A stretch of 64,000 bases of DNA, taken from assembly GCF_001905735.1 (NCBI RefSeq), contig NZ_LISW01000006.1, positions 7,432-71,431 of the forward strand, given 5' to 3'. Positions 16,730 to 24,474 of this stretch are shown here, one piece after another. This DNA is from Streptomyces sp. CB01249 (GTDB lineage Bacteria > Actinomycetota > Actinomycetes > Streptomycetales > Streptomycetaceae). Each line of letters begins with the position of its first letter. The stretch's first letter is position 1. A program made the position numbers and the translations under genes. The notes under the pieces are model-generated. The model saw nothing but the letters and a program-made list of their open reading frames with translations. It was not told where the DNA came from and did not search any database.

Positions 16730-18094
16730 ATGGTGGAGCAGCCCGAGGGCGGCGCCGCGTCGGCCGACGGGGCCGACGACGCCGTGGAGGCGCTCGACCG
16801 CCCGCTGCCCGAAGGGGTACGGCGCCGGGTCGTCGCACTGGTCTCCGACGCGTTCGGCGGCCTCACGGTCGCCGAACTGCCCGCCCAGCTGAGGCAGTAC
16901 GCCCGCTTCACTGCCTCCCGGCGCGCCAAGTTCGCCGGGAACGCCATGGCCGCCGCCGTGGCGAACGACGACCGGTTCCGCCGCCGCATCGGTGACCGGC
17001 TCAGGGAGGCCCAGCCGGAGCTGGCGGGCGCCCTGGAGTCCGGCGCGCCGCCCGCCGCCGCCGACCCGGTGGACGTGGCGGCGGCGGCGTACGTGCTGCG
17101 CCCGGACGGCTGGGTGAAGCTGGTCGCGGCGGCCGGCGAAGAGGTCCAGCGCGCGGACGCCGAGCGGGCCGGCGAGGAGAGCCGGCGCGAAGTGGCGCGG
17201 CTGCGCGAGGAACTGGCCGAGGCCCGGGCCCACACGAAGAGCGAGACGGAACGGCTCCGCGCCGAACTGGACGCCGCCCGCAAGGAGACGGACTCCCTCC
17301 AGCGCAAACTGCGCAGCGCGCTCAACGAGGTCAAGCGCGGTGAGGCGGCGCTGCGCCGGGGCCGGGCCGAGACCGAGGCCGTACGCGCCGAGGCGGCCGC
17401 CCAGGTGTCCGCCGCCGAGAGCGAGACCCGGCGGCTGAGGGCGAGGCTCGGGGAGGCCGAGGCGACCGTCGAGGCGAGTCGCAGGGCGGCCCGGGAAGGG
17501 CGCTCGGTCGAGGACATGCGGCTGCGGCTGCTGCTCGACACGGTGCTCGAAGCGGCCGGCGGGCTGCGGCGCGAACTGGCGCTGCCGCCCTCCTCGATCC
17601 GCCCGGCGGACAGCGTGGACGCGGTGGAGCCCGGCCGGATGTCGCCCAAGGACATCGCCGCCCGGGCCCTTTCGGAGACCGACCCGGCGCTGCTCGACCA
17701 GCTGCTGGCGCTGCCGCAGGCCCATCTGATCGTGGACGGCTACAACGTCACCAAGACGGGTTATCCGCAGATGCCGCTGGAGAAGCAGCGGCTGAGGCTG
17801 CTCGGGGGGCTCTCGGTCCTCGCGGCGCGCACGGGCGCGGAGATGACGTGCGTGTTCGACGGGGCGGAGCTGGCCGCCCCGGTGCTCCTCGCGCCACCGC
17901 GCGGGGTGCGGGTGCTGTTCAGCAAGCCGGGCGTCACCGCCGACGAGCTGATCCGTCAACTGGCGCGCGCCGAGCCGCCGGGCCGTCCCGTGGTGGTGGT
18001 CTCCACCGACCGCGAGGTGGCCGACGGAGTGGCGAAGGCGGGGGCCAGGCCCGTTGCGTCCGCCTTGCTCCTGAAGCGGCTTTCGCGGGTTTAG
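16730..18094 (+). CDS. NYN (YacP-like) domain protein with central coiled coil
   Basis: A 454-residue protein. The C-terminal third is a PIN-like NYN/YacP domain, beginning at HLIVDGYNVTKTGYPQMP (near 325) with further acidic positions at VFDGAE and VVVSTDREVADGV; such domains are usually RNases. Residues about 140-260 are a long heptad-rich coiled coil of Glu, Arg and Ala, so the protein is probably oligomeric or a scaffold. The start is ATG after GGGGTGACGG. It is likely an RNA-processing factor; the target is unknown. Confidence 0.88.
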   Translation: MVEQPEGGAASADGADDAVEALDRPLPEGVRRRVVALVSDAFGGLTVAELPAQLRQYARFTASRRAKFAGNAMAAAVANDDRFRRRIGDRLREAQPELAGALESGAPPAAADPVDVAAAAYVLRPDGWVKLVAAAGEEVQRADAERAGEESRREVARLREELAEARAHTKSETERLRAELDAARKETDSLQRKLRSALNEVKRGEAALRRGRAETEAVRAEAAAQVSAAESETRRLRARLGEAEATVEASRRAAREGRSVEDMRLRLLLDTVLEAAGGLRRELALPPSSIRPADSVDAVEPGRMSPKDIAARALSETDPALLDQLLALPQAHLIVDGYNVTKTGYPQMPLEKQRLRLLGGLSVLAARTGAEMTCVFDGAELAAPVLLAPPRGVRVLFSKPGVTADELIRQLARAEPPGRPVVVVSTDREVADGVAKAGARPVASALLLKRLSRV

Positions 18095-18240
18095 CGCTCC
18101 TTGCGGGGAGTTCGCCCGAGATCAGGGAACGGACCGTCAAGTCGCCGCTACACGCCGTGGGGTGTGGGTAAAGAAGTGCTGCGTGTGACGAGATTTTTCC
18201 TGTGAGGATTTGAACTGATCACAAGATGGTCACTAGGGTC

Positions 18241-18362
18241 GGGCCTCGAACCTTCGCGCGGTCGATCACCCATCCGGGGTGGCGGCGAAGGAACCGCCGA
18301 GTCCGTGACGTGCACGGAGCCGGGGATCCCCTCCCCCACAGATCCGGTAGGCGGCTCGAGGA
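18241..18362 (+). promoter_or_regulatory. candidate ydaO-type (c-di-AMP) riboswitch upstream of NlpC/P60 gene
   Basis: The long untranslated leader can form an outer stem CCTCGA (18244-18249) with TCGAGG (18356-18361), and an inner stem CCTTCGC (18251-18257) with GCGAAGG (18285-18291). It ends in ACAGATCCGGTAGGCGG, which resembles the conserved 3' segment of ydaO aptamers. Streptomyces cell-wall hydrolase genes are known to carry this riboswitch class. The match is by eye only. Confidence 0.5.
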
Positions 18363-18379
18363 AGAAGGAGCTCGCCTTC

Positions 18380-19405
18380 GTGGCGTCCCACCGTCGTCCC
18401 AAGCAGCCGAGCCGCACTCGTGTGACCGTGCTCACCGCGACCGCAGCCGCGGCCGTCGCCCTGTCCTCCCAGGCCGCTCACGCCGACCCCAAGCCGACCA
18501 AGAACGAGGTCAAGGCGAAGGTCGACAAGCTCTACCACGAGGCCGGAGCCGCCACCGAGCAGTACAACGGGGCCAAGGAGAAGCAGGAGAAGCTCGAGAA
18601 GCAGATCGGCGCGATCCAGGACAAGGTGGCCCGCGGCCAGGAGGAGCTCAACCAGCTCCGGTCCGGCCTCGGTTCCCTCGCCGCCGCGCAGTACCGCTCC
18701 GGAGGCATCGACCCCTCCGTTCAGCTCTTCCTCTCCTCCGACCCGGACAGCTTCCTGGACCAGGCGTCCGCGCTCGACCAGCTGACGGCCAAGCAGACCG
18801 AGTCGCTGTCGAAGGTCCAGGAGAAGCAGCGGGCCCTCGCGCAGCAGCGCAAGGAGGCCCAGGACAAGCTGAGCGACCTCGCCTCCGTCCGCAAGACGCT
18901 CGGTGAGAAGAAGAAGAAGCAGCAGGAGAAGCTGGCCGAGGCCCGCCAACTGCTCAACACCCTCACCGCCGCCGAGCGCGAGAAGCTGCGCCAGGACGAG
19001 GCCCGCGCCAGCCGCGCCGCCGGCACCCGGGTCGAACTCGGCAACGAGGTCCCCGCCTCCGGTCTCGGGAAGGCCGCCCTCAACGCCGCCGCCACCCGCA
19101 TAGGCAAGCCGTACGTGCCCGCGGCCACCGGCCCCAACTCGTTCGACTGCTCGGGCCTGACCATGTGGGCCTACGCCCAGGCCGGCGTCAACATCACCCG
19201 CACCACGTACACCCAGGTCAACCAGGGCCACCGGATCGGCGTCAGCCAGCTGGCCCCCGGCGACCTGGTCTTCTTCAACGGCAACGAGCACGTCGGCCTC
19301 TACGCGGGCAACGGCCAGGTCCTGCACGCCCCGTACCCCGGCGCGTACGTCCGCTACGAGTCGATGAGCACCATCGGCAGCATCTACGCCGCCGTGCGCA
19401 TCTGA
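18380..19405 (+). CDS. secreted NlpC/P60 peptidoglycan endopeptidase (C40)
   Basis: A 341-residue secreted enzyme. I chose the GTG at 18380 because AAGGAG precedes it and it gives a normal signal peptide (MASHRRPKQPSRTR, hydrophobic core, cleavage after AAHA). Residues about 40-210 are a coiled coil rich in Lys/Glu/Gln, as in RipA/RipC-type hydrolases. The C-terminal NlpC/P60 domain has Cys in GPNSFDCSGLTMW and His in NGNEHVGLYAGNG. Mycobacterial RipC (Rv2190c) lies in the equivalent place. A candidate c-di-AMP riboswitch is upstream, tying cell-wall cleavage to envelope or osmotic signalling. Confidence 0.93.
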   Translation: MASHRRPKQPSRTRVTVLTATAAAAVALSSQAAHADPKPTKNEVKAKVDKLYHEAGAATEQYNGAKEKQEKLEKQIGAIQDKVARGQEELNQLRSGLGSLAAAQYRSGGIDPSVQLFLSSDPDSFLDQASALDQLTAKQTESLSKVQEKQRALAQQRKEAQDKLSDLASVRKTLGEKKKKQQEKLAEARQLLNTLTAAEREKLRQDEARASRAAGTRVELGNEVPASGLGKAALNAAATRIGKPYVPAATGPNSFDCSGLTMWAYAQAGVNITRTTYTQVNQGHRIGVSQLAPGDLVFFNGNEHVGLYAGNGQVLHAPYPGAYVRYESMSTIGSIYAAVRI

Positions 19406-19448
19406 ACCGCGCCCGAACGGGCGAATTCCCGCGCCCCGTACTGACGCC

Positions 19449-19483
19449 CGCCCCGCCGGAGACCACAGGTCACCGGCGGGGCG
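19449..19483 (+). terminator. intrinsic terminator between the two NlpC/P60 genes
   Basis: An 11-bp perfect stem (19449-19459 and 19473-19483) with a 13-base loop, extendable by flanking GACG/CGTC. Confidence 0.7.
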
Positions 19484-19642
19484 TCACTGTGTGTGGCCCC
19501 CGCCGGTCCGGCGCGTCTTTGTCCGCTCCGTGATCACGCGGTTACTGTCTGCCTGCTGTCGCGGCTCCCGTACGTCGGTCCGCCCGTCCGGGTGGCAGGG
19601 GCCGCACGCGTCTGCGTACAGCGGAAGGGAGTGCGGCGACCT

Positions 19643-20674
19643 GTGGGATCCCATCGCCGTTCCACACAGCCCGGTACCGCTCGCGGTGCCCGGGCCACCG
19701 TCCTGACGGCGGCGGCCGCGACCGCGGCCGCGACGCTCGGCGCCGCCCCCGCGCACGCCGAGCCGCACGACACCCCGCAGTCCGCCGGGGCCCGCGTCGA
19801 CCACCTCTACACCGAGGCCGAGCGGGCCACCGAGCAGTACAACCGGGCCGGCGAGGACGTGACCCGGCTGCGCGGCGAGTTCAGCCGGGCCCAGGACCGG
19901 GCCGCCCGGGGCCAGGAACGCATCAACCGGATGCGCGACGACCTGGGCTCCGCGGCCCGGGCGGAGTACCGGGCGGGCGGCATCGACCCCTCGCTGGCCC
20001 TGCTGCTCACCTCGGACCCCGACAGCTACCTCGACCGGGCCGCCGCCGTCACCCTGGCCGACACCCACCGCGCCACCGCCCTCGCCGAACTGCGCAGGGC
20101 CCAGCGGGCGCTCGCCCAGACCCGGGCCGAGGCCGCCCGCTCGCTGGCCGGGCTGGAGCGCCGCCGGGAGGACGTCAGCCGCCACAAGCGGACCGTCGAA
20201 CGCAAGCTCGCCCGCGCCAGGCAGCTGCTGAAGGCGCTCCCGGCCTCCCAGCGGGCCGCGCTGGCCCGCGCCTCGCGTGACGGCCGCGAACCGGGCGCCG
20301 GGCTCCTGGCCGGGCTCCCCGCGGGCTCCTCCCGCGCCGCCGCGGCCGTCCTGGCCGCCCAGCAGGCGCTCGGCCGGCCCTACGTGTGGGGCGCCAACGG
20401 GCCCTCCGGCTTCGACTGCTCCGGACTGATGCAGTGGGCCTGGGCCCAGGCGGGCGTGAGCCTGCCCCGGACCTCCCAGGCCCAGCGGTACGCCGGACAC
20501 ATGGTGCCGCTCTCCGAGGCCCGCCCCGGGGACCTCGTCGCCTACCGGGCGGACGCCAGCCACATCGCGATGTACGTGGGAAACGGCCAGGTCATCCACG
20601 CCCCGTACCCCGGCGCCCCGGTCCGCTACGACCCCGTCGGGATGATGCCCGTCTCCTCGGTCACCCGGGTCTGA
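19643..20674 (+). CDS. secreted NlpC/P60 peptidoglycan endopeptidase (C40), paralogue
   Basis: A 343-residue paralogue of the preceding gene with the same plan: signal peptide (VGSHRRSTQPG, cleavage after AHA), Arg/Ala-rich coiled coil (about 40-200) and a C-terminal NlpC/P60 domain with Cys in GPSGFDCSGLMQW and His in DASHIAMYVGNG. The start at 19643 was chosen by alignment with the paralogue; GTG at 19631 is also possible. Lys/Gln of the first copy are largely replaced by Arg here, indicating GC-driven divergence after an old duplication. No riboswitch-like leader is apparent before this copy. Confidence 0.9.
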   Translation: MGSHRRSTQPGTARGARATVLTAAAATAAATLGAAPAHAEPHDTPQSAGARVDHLYTEAERATEQYNRAGEDVTRLRGEFSRAQDRAARGQERINRMRDDLGSAARAEYRAGGIDPSLALLLTSDPDSYLDRAAAVTLADTHRATALAELRRAQRALAQTRAEAARSLAGLERRREDVSRHKRTVERKLARARQLLKALPASQRAALARASRDGREPGAGLLAGLPAGSSRAAAAVLAAQQALGRPYVWGANGPSGFDCSGLMQWAWAQAGVSLPRTSQAQRYAGHMVPLSEARPGDLVAYRADASHIAMYVGNGQVIHAPYPGAPVRYDPVGMMPVSSVTRV

Positions 20675-20690
20675 GCCCGGCGACAGCCCG

Positions 20691-20696
20691 TACGCT
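20691..20696 (+). promoter_or_regulatory. -10 hexamer of a probable leaderless promoter
   Basis: TACGCT ends six bases before the GTG at 20703. The upstream NlpC/P60 gene ends only 16 bases before this element. Confidence 0.4.
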
Positions 20697-20702
20697 CGTC
20701 AT

Positions 20703-21944
20703 GTGGTCGAACAGGTGCGCATACGCGGCGGGCGGCGGCGGGCGGCGGGTGCCGTCCTCGCCGCGCTGCTGTGCGCCGCCGGGTGCTCCGCCCCGGCCGA
20801 CCGGGTGCCCGACAGCACCTCCCGGGACGTCCGCGCCACCCTGGACCGGCGCGCCGCCGCCGTGCTGGCCCACGACCCCGCCGCCTACGCCGCCGCCGTC
20901 GACCCGGACGCCACGGCGCTGCGCACCGCCCAGCGCCGGGAGATCGCCCGGCTGGCGGACGTGCCGCTCGGCTCCTGGGCCTACCGGCTGACCCACCTCA
21001 CCCCGCACGGGGCGGACCGGGTCACCGCCGACGTCACGCTCGGCTACCGGATCGCGGGCTACGACAGCGCCCCCGTCTCCGTCGACCGGGTCGTGGACCT
21101 GGCCCGGGACCCGGCGGACGGCCGCTGGTACGTCACCGCGGACCGGGCCGCCGACGGCAGCGCCGGGCAGCTGTGGGAGCAGGGCGACATCGAGGTGGTG
21201 CACGGCAAGCACAGCCTGGTCCTGGGCGTCGGCCGCACCCGGGACGAGCTGGACGCCATCGCGGCGACGGCGGACGAGGCGGTGCCAGCGGTCTCCGCCG
21301 CCTGGCCGGAGCGGTGGGCGGGGCGCGTGGTGGTGCTGGTGCCGGACAGCGTGACGGAGATGGGCCGGCTGCTCGGGTCGCCCGCCTCGAACTACAAGGG
21401 CATAGCGGCCGTCACCACCGGCGAGACCGGCGGCACCGGGAAGGCCCCCGCCGACCGGGTGATCGTCAACCCGGAGGCGTATGCCCTGCTCGGCGGGTTC
21501 GGGCAGCGCGTCGTCCTCACCCACGAGACCGCCCATGTGGCCACCCGCAAGCGGACCTCGTCGGCCACCCCGACCTGGCTCTCCGAGGGCTTCGCGGACT
21601 GGGCGGCCTACCGGGACCAGGACCGCACCGCCGAGGAGATCGCCCCCGAGCTCGCCGACGCGGTCCGGGCCGGTGACGTGCCGGCCGGGCTGCCGGAGGA
21701 CGAGGACTTCGCCTTCGCCGGGGAGGCGGACCGGCTGGCGCAGGCGTACGAGGGCGGCTGGCTGGCCTGCGAGCTCATCGCGGACCGCTGGGGCGAGGAG
21801 AAGCTGTTCGCCTTCTACCGGGCCGTCGGAGCCCACCACGGGCGCGACGGGGCGGTCGAGGACGCCCTGCACGAGGTCCTGGGCACCACCCCGCAGGACT
21901 TCACGGCGCGCTGGCGGGTGTATCTGCGCGACCGGCTCGGCTGA
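20703..21944 (+). CDS. lipoprotein zinc metallopeptidase (HExxH, peptidase MA-like)
   Basis: A 413-residue exported protein. The lipobox ends at Cys28 (LLCAAGC). The gluzincin motif HETAH is at 274-278 and the third ligand region WLSEGFADWAAYRD gives Glu295, the classic spacing for this clan, so it is probably an active protease on the outer face of the membrane. Residues 35-160 form a separate NTF2-like domain. The GTG at 20703 lacks a ribosome site but follows a -10 by six bases. Its 3' end overlaps the convergent GT87 gene by 44 bp. The substrate is not known. Confidence 0.85.
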   Translation: MVEQVRIRGGRRRAAGAVLAALLCAAGCSAPADRVPDSTSRDVRATLDRRAAAVLAHDPAAYAAAVDPDATALRTAQRREIARLADVPLGSWAYRLTHLTPHGADRVTADVTLGYRIAGYDSAPVSVDRVVDLARDPADGRWYVTADRAADGSAGQLWEQGDIEVVHGKHSLVLGVGRTRDELDAIAATADEAVPAVSAAWPERWAGRVVVLVPDSVTEMGRLLGSPASNYKGIAAVTTGETGGTGKAPADRVIVNPEAYALLGGFGQRVVLTHETAHVATRKRTSSATPTWLSEGFADWAAYRDQDRTAEEIAPELADAVRAGDVPAGLPEDEDFAFAGEADRLAQAYEGGWLACELIADRWGEEKLFAFYRAVGAHHGRDGAVEDALHEVLGTTPQDFTARWRVYLRDRLG

Positions 21945-23166
21945 GCGCGGGCTCCGCCACCGCCTCCAGGACCTCCTCGCGGGCCGGAGTCCGTACCGTG
22001 TCCCGCCACAGCCGCACGGCCGCCAGCACACACGCGGCGACCAGCAGTCCGTTGCGCAGGAACATCAGCGTCAGGCCCTGCGCGTCGCTCGTCACCACAT
22101 GGACGAAGCCGATCGGGAACTCCAGCTGCGTCACGCCCGTGGCCGCGACCACCAGCACGGCCGGCCACCCCATCCGGCTCTCCCGCAGCACCAGGCACAC
22201 CGCCGCGAGACCGACCAGCCACAGCATGTACTGCGGGCTGATCACCCGGCTCGTCGTGGTGAACAGCAGCACCGCCGTGAACGCCGCGTCCGCCGGCGTA
22301 CTCACCCCGAACGTCCGCGCCCGCAGCCGCCACACCAGCAGCCAGCCGAACGCGGCCACGCTCAGGCCCAGCGCCAGCGTGCTCACCAGCGGCACGTGCG
22401 GGCCCAGGAACTCCAGCGAGCCGTAGTGCAGCTCCACCCGGCCCTCCCAGCCGAACTGCCGCCACACATGGAAGACCAGCGCCCCCAGCGACTCGACCTC
22501 GGTGCCCCGGTCCCGCTGGAAGCCGAGGAACGCCAGCGCGCCCGGCGCCGCCGCCACGCACACCAGCAGCAGCCCGGCCGCCACGGCCGCCGCCGTCCCC
22601 CAGGCCAGCCGGGTCGCGCGCCCCCGGGCGGTCCCGGCCAGCAGCAGCGCCGGCCACACCTTCAGCAGCGCCCCGAAGGCGGCCAGCGCCCCCAGTACCC
22701 GGGGGTGCCGCAGCCCGGCCAGCAGCGCCGCCACCGCCACGGCCGTCACCATCACGTCGTACCGGGCGTACGCGGTCGTGCCGAGCAGCGGGACGCCCGC
22801 CACCCACACCCACACCCCGGCCGCCCGGCGGCCCGGACCGTCGCTCGCGCGCAGCAGCAGCCCCAGGACCAGCGCGTCGCACAGGAACGCCAGCACGAAG
22901 AAGGCCGTGGCGTAGTCCAGGAACGGCAGCAGGGCGGGGGAGAGGATCGCCAGGGCCGCCACCGGCGGGTACTGCCAGGTGACGTCGGACTGCGGGTAGC
23001 TGCCGGAGCGCAGCACCTCGGACCAGCCGTGGTAGATCACCGACACGTCGCTCGTCACGTCGAGCCCGGGCGGGGTGACCACCTTCGTCACCCAGAGCAG
23101 CAGCACCGCTCTGGTGAGCGCCCACACCACGAAGGCCGCCGGACGCGTGCCGCTGGAACCCGTCAT
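21901..23166 (-). CDS. GT87-type polyprenyl-phosphate-mannose-dependent mannosyltransferase (membrane)
   Basis: A 421-residue polytopic membrane protein (about ten helices) of the DUF2029/GT87 (GT-C) type. The acidic loop after the first helix (GLDVTSDVSVIYHGWSEVL) and the SDVTWQYPP segment are typical. Mycobacterial relatives Rv2174 (MptA) and Rv2181 use polyprenyl-phosphate-mannose to build lipomannan and lie in the matching chromosomal region. The neighbour is a PimB-like transferase, so glycosylation of phosphatidylinositol mannosides or other envelope glycans is likely. The exact linkage is not predictable from sequence. Confidence 0.85.
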   Translation of the reverse strand: MTGSSGTRPAAFVVWALTRAVLLLWVTKVVTPPGLDVTSDVSVIYHGWSEVLRSGSYPQSDVTWQYPPVAALAILSPALLPFLDYATAFFVLAFLCDALVLGLLLRASDGPGRRAAGVWVWVAGVPLLGTTAYARYDVMVTAVAVAALLAGLRHPRVLGALAAFGALLKVWPALLLAGTARGRATRLAWGTAAAVAAGLLLVCVAAAPGALAFLGFQRDRGTEVESLGALVFHVWRQFGWEGRVELHYGSLEFLGPHVPLVSTLALGLSVAAFGWLLVWRLRARTFGVSTPADAAFTAVLLFTTTSRVISPQYMLWLVGLAAVCLVLRESRMGWPAVLVVAATGVTQLEFPIGFVHVVTSDAQGLTLMFLRNGLLVAACVLAAVRLWRDTVRTPAREEVLEAVAEPALSRAGRADTPASAP

Positions 23167-23274
23167 GACCTGCCCTCACCCGTCCTGTACGCCGTACGAA
23201 ACAGCCATGATGCCCGTACGGCCTGTGCGCGGGCCATCAGGCACGGCCGCCGGGGCCCGGTACTGTCGGCGGCG

Positions 23275-24417
23275 ATGGACAAGACCTTGATCGTGACCAA
23301 CGACTTCCCGCCCCGCCCGGGAGGCATCCAGGCCTTCCTGCACAACATGGCGCTGCGGCTCGACCCCGGCCGGGTCGTCGTCTACGCCTCCACCTGGAAG
23401 CGCGGGGCCGAGGGCGCGGCCGCCACCGCCGCCTTCGACGCCGAGCAGCCCTTCACCGTCGTCCGCGACCGTACGACGATGCTGCTGCCGACCCCGCGGG
23501 TGACCCGGCGCGCCACCGAGCTGCTGCGCGCGCACGGCTGCTCGTCCGTCTGGTTCGGCGCCGCCGCCCCGCTCGGCCTGATGGGCCCGGCGCTGCGCAA
23601 GGCGGGCGCCCGGCGGCTCGTCGCCACGACGCACGGCCACGAGGCGGCCTGGGCGCAGCTGCCCGCGTCCCGGCAGCTGCTGCGCCGGATCGGCGAGGGC
23701 ACCGACACGCTGACCTACCTCGGCGAGTACACCCGCTCCCGGATCGCCGCCGCGCTGAGCCCGGCCGCCGCCGCCCGCATGGTGCAGCTGCCCCCCGGGG
23801 TCGACGAGAAGACGTTCCGGCCGGACTCCGGCGGCGACGAGGTCCGGGCCCGGCTCGGGCTCACCGAACGGCCCGTCGTGGTCTGCGTGTCCCGGCTGGT
23901 GCCCCGCAAGGGCCAGGACACCCTGATCCTCGCGATGCCCGCGATCCTGGCCGCCCAGCCGGACGCGGTCCTGCTGATCGTGGGCGGCGGGCCCTTCGAG
24001 GACGACCTGCGGAGGCTCGCCGCGCGCACCGGGGTCGCGGACTCCGTGCGGTTCACCGGCCCGGTGCCCTGGTCGGAGCTGCCCGCGCACTACGGGGCCG
24101 GGGACGTCTTCGCGATGCCCTGCCGGACCCGGCGCGGCGGCCTCGACGTGGAGGGCCTGGGCATCGTCTACCTGGAGGCGTCCGCGACCGGGCTGCCGGT
24201 GGTGGCCGGCGACTCCGGCGGCGCCCCGGACGCGGTGCTGGACGGCGAGACCGGCTGGGTGGTGCGCGGCGGCGAACCCGGTGAGGCGGCGGAGCGGATC
24301 ACCGCGCTGCTGGGCGACGCGGAGCTGCGGCGGCGCATGGGGGAGCGGGGCCGGGCCTGGGTCGAGGAGAAGTGGCGCTGGGACCTGCTCGCGGACCGGC
24401 TGCGCGAACTGCTCTGA
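23275..24417 (+). CDS. pimB: GT4 glycosyltransferase, PimB-like mannosyltransferase
   Basis: A 380-residue GT-B enzyme of family GT4. The N-terminal glycine loop is in FPPRPGGIQAFLHNMA; the C-terminal domain has VSRLVPRKGQD, GGGPFEDDL and the E-x7-E motif in EGLGIVYLEASATGLPVVAG. Corynebacterial and mycobacterial PimB' (Rv2188c) adds the second mannose to phosphatidylinositol monomannoside, and the same FadD15 neighbour occurs there. The symbol is assigned by family and synteny. A TACTGT -10 lies eight bases before the ATG, so the transcript is short-leadered or leaderless. Confidence 0.85.
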   Translation: MDKTLIVTNDFPPRPGGIQAFLHNMALRLDPGRVVVYASTWKRGAEGAAATAAFDAEQPFTVVRDRTTMLLPTPRVTRRATELLRAHGCSSVWFGAAAPLGLMGPALRKAGARRLVATTHGHEAAWAQLPASRQLLRRIGEGTDTLTYLGEYTRSRIAAALSPAAAARMVQLPPGVDEKTFRPDSGGDEVRARLGLTERPVVVCVSRLVPRKGQDTLILAMPAILAAQPDAVLLIVGGGPFEDDLRRLAARTGVADSVRFTGPVPWSELPAHYGAGDVFAMPCRTRRGGLDVEGLGIVYLEASATGLPVVAGDSGGAPDAVLDGETGWVVRGGEPGEAAERITALLGDAELRRRMGERGRAWVEEKWRWDLLADRLRELL

Positions 24418-24418
24418 C

Positions 24419-24469
24419 ACGACGACAAGGGGGCCCGCACCGATGTGGTGCGGGCCCCCTCGTCGTCGT
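24419..24469. terminator. strong bidirectional terminator between pimB-like gene and fadD-like gene
   Basis: A long GC-rich stem: ACGACGACAAGGGGGCCCGC from 24419 and its near-complement up to 24469, loop near 24442-24447, with one small mismatch. It serves two convergent genes. Confidence 0.85.
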
Positions 24470-24474
24470 ACGTC

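Noticed and set aside
19484..19642. Second c-di-AMP riboswitch before the second NlpC/P60 gene
   Set aside because: The short leader lacks the stems and the GGTAGGCGG-type segment seen before the first copy.
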